DNA from: Prolixibacteraceae bacterium
Lineage (GTDB): Bacteria; Bacteroidota; Bacteroidia; Bacteroidales; Prolixibacteraceae
Length of the DNA stretch: 64,000 nucleotides
Assembly (NCBI GenBank): GCA_009773765.1
Contig: WTWZ01000002.1
Coordinates: 62,001 to 126,000, forward strand
Reading direction: 5' to 3'
Numbering within the stretch: position 1 is the stretch's first letter; the number at the start of each line of letters is the position of its first letter. The translations under genes and the position numbers were made by a program. The notes under the pieces are model-generated. The model worked only from the letters and a program-made list of their open reading frames with translations, made no database searches and had not been told where the DNA came from. Positions 63,284 to 64,000 of the stretch are shown piece after piece.

Positions 63284-64000
63284 TCAATCCGGGCTGGTTT
63301 CAGTCCGGATTTTTTGTGCCTTGATTTGGTTTCTCGAATAAATATCAATGGCCACAATCATTGCTGTAAAACCCCAAAACGGAACTGAAAGTTTATCAGT
63401 ATCCAGAAAATTATTCAGGAATCCATGCACATAATAGGTAACTAACCCAATAAAAGCAGCCAGAACAATGGATTTTAATCGTTTGTCGGATAACCGCATG
63501 TATGTTTGAACGGCTGTGTAAATTACTACCCCGATAATCAGCAGAAAAGTAAGCATTCCCAAAACTCCCGATTCTGCCAAGGGCCCGAGATATTCGCTGT
63601 GGGCATTTCCGCCATCGGCCGAGTTGGTGCTGATTATGGTGCGGTTTGAGTTTAACTGATACCGGGCATACTGAAACATGTAAGTTCCGGGCCCGTAACC
63701 AAAAAACGGTTTTTCCTGAAACATCTCATAAGCACAATCCCACCGGTTAAGACGTTCCAGGTTCGAAGCATCGCTGGTAATATTTGTCATCGAGGAAAGA
63801 TGTGTTTTTAAATTTGCCGACGATTGTTTTGAATTATTTTCGAGGCTCATAAATATCTGATCCTGGAACACTATAAACAAAACCAGTAAAGAAATAAATG
63901 TGATAAACAGCGGTTTAAACCTGATTTTCAGTTTGACAATAACGTAAACCCCAATGGCTACAATCATGCTTAACCAGGCGGCACGGGTGTACGAAAGCAC
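63284..64000 (-). CDS. O-antigen ligase/polymerase family protein, C-terminal part
   Basis: The gene runs off the right edge of the window, so its start is not seen; the tracked start at 64000 is only the edge. The visible 238 residues have TM helices and the Wzy_C/WaaL features: YTRAAWLSMIVAIGVYVIVK, the long periplasmic loop with FFGYGPGTYMFQYARYQ, and NAHSEYLGPLAESGVLGM. Such proteins ligate or polymerise surface polysaccharide at the periplasmic face. Confidence 0.85.
   Translation of the reverse strand: MLSYTRAAWLSMIVAIGVYVIVKLKIRFKPLFITFISLLVLFIVFQDQIFMSLENNSKQSSANLKTHLSSMTNITSDASNLERLNRWDCAYEMFQEKPFFGYGPGTYMFQYARYQLNSNRTIISTNSADGGNAHSEYLGPLAESGVLGMLTFLLIIGVVIYTAVQTYMRLSDKRLKSIVLAAFIGLVTYYVHGFLNNFLDTDKLSVPFWGFTAMIVAIDIYSRNQIKAQKIRTETSPD
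63286..63316. terminator. Terminator between efp and the O-antigen-ligase-like gene
   Basis: AATCCGG-gCTG-gttt-CAG-tCCGGATT forms a strong hairpin followed by a T run on the plus strand. The stop codon of the convergent gene touches its left arm. Confidence 0.8.

Overview
The window is chromosomal DNA from a Bacteroidota bacterium, most like the Marinilabiliales/Prolixibacteraceae type (the family placement is an inference from gene content). Signs are a SusC/SusD polysaccharide utilisation locus (PUL), type IX secretion C-terminal domains, many SPII lipoproteins, DUF2723 and DUF6427 membrane proteins, and TAnnTTTG-type -7 promoter elements. I saw no tRNA, rRNA or CRISPR array.

Layout. (1) 1-2.9 kb: end of a B12-dependent ribonucleotide reductase, gcvH, tsaE and an alanine-dehydrogenase-like gene. 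(2) 2.9-17.7 kb: a mixed accessory stretch with a Tat-exported sugar isomerase/epimerase-like protein, a TonB receptor broken by a small deletion next to a NikR-family regulator without nickel ligands, a YhbP-type flavoprotein, an OsmC protein, an M1 peptidase with a T9SS tail, a CHRD lipoprotein, a GH95 fucosidase with a LamG partner broken by one stop codon, a SAM methyltransferase and an amino-acid permease. Gene remnants lie between them. (3) 17.8-32.9 kb: an intact PUL (GH3, GH43, GH144-like, LamG lipoprotein, SusD, SusC) with a divergent membrane-spanning LuxR-type regulator. GH144 plus GH3 suggests a beta-1,2-glucan target. (4) 33-42 kb: a PQQ-type sugar dehydrogenase broken in its haem motif, a T9SS-exported glycosidase-like protein, a GDSL hydrolase, an internally deleted DUF2961 protein, a truncated DmeF-like metal exporter, a group II intron 3' remnant, a HigBA toxin-antitoxin pair and a decayed MNT/HEPN pair. 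(5) 42-50 kb: a complete seven-gene Mrp/Mnh Na+/H+ antiporter operon, a tandem universal stress protein and a DoxX/aldo-keto-reductase fusion. (6) 50-64 kb: housekeeping and conserved genes (fba, pgeF, DUF2723, purD, tsaB, efp), interrupted by a duplicated ferredoxin/Crp divergon in which each copy lost the opposite half, with a Cys-rich lipoprotein between the copies.

The strongest window-wide signal is gene decay confined to accessory loci. I count about sixteen broken or truncated genes (internal deletions, nonsense codons, frameshifts, missing ends), while the housekeeping genes and the large PUL are intact. This argues for real decay over random sequencing error, but raw reads would be needed to settle it.
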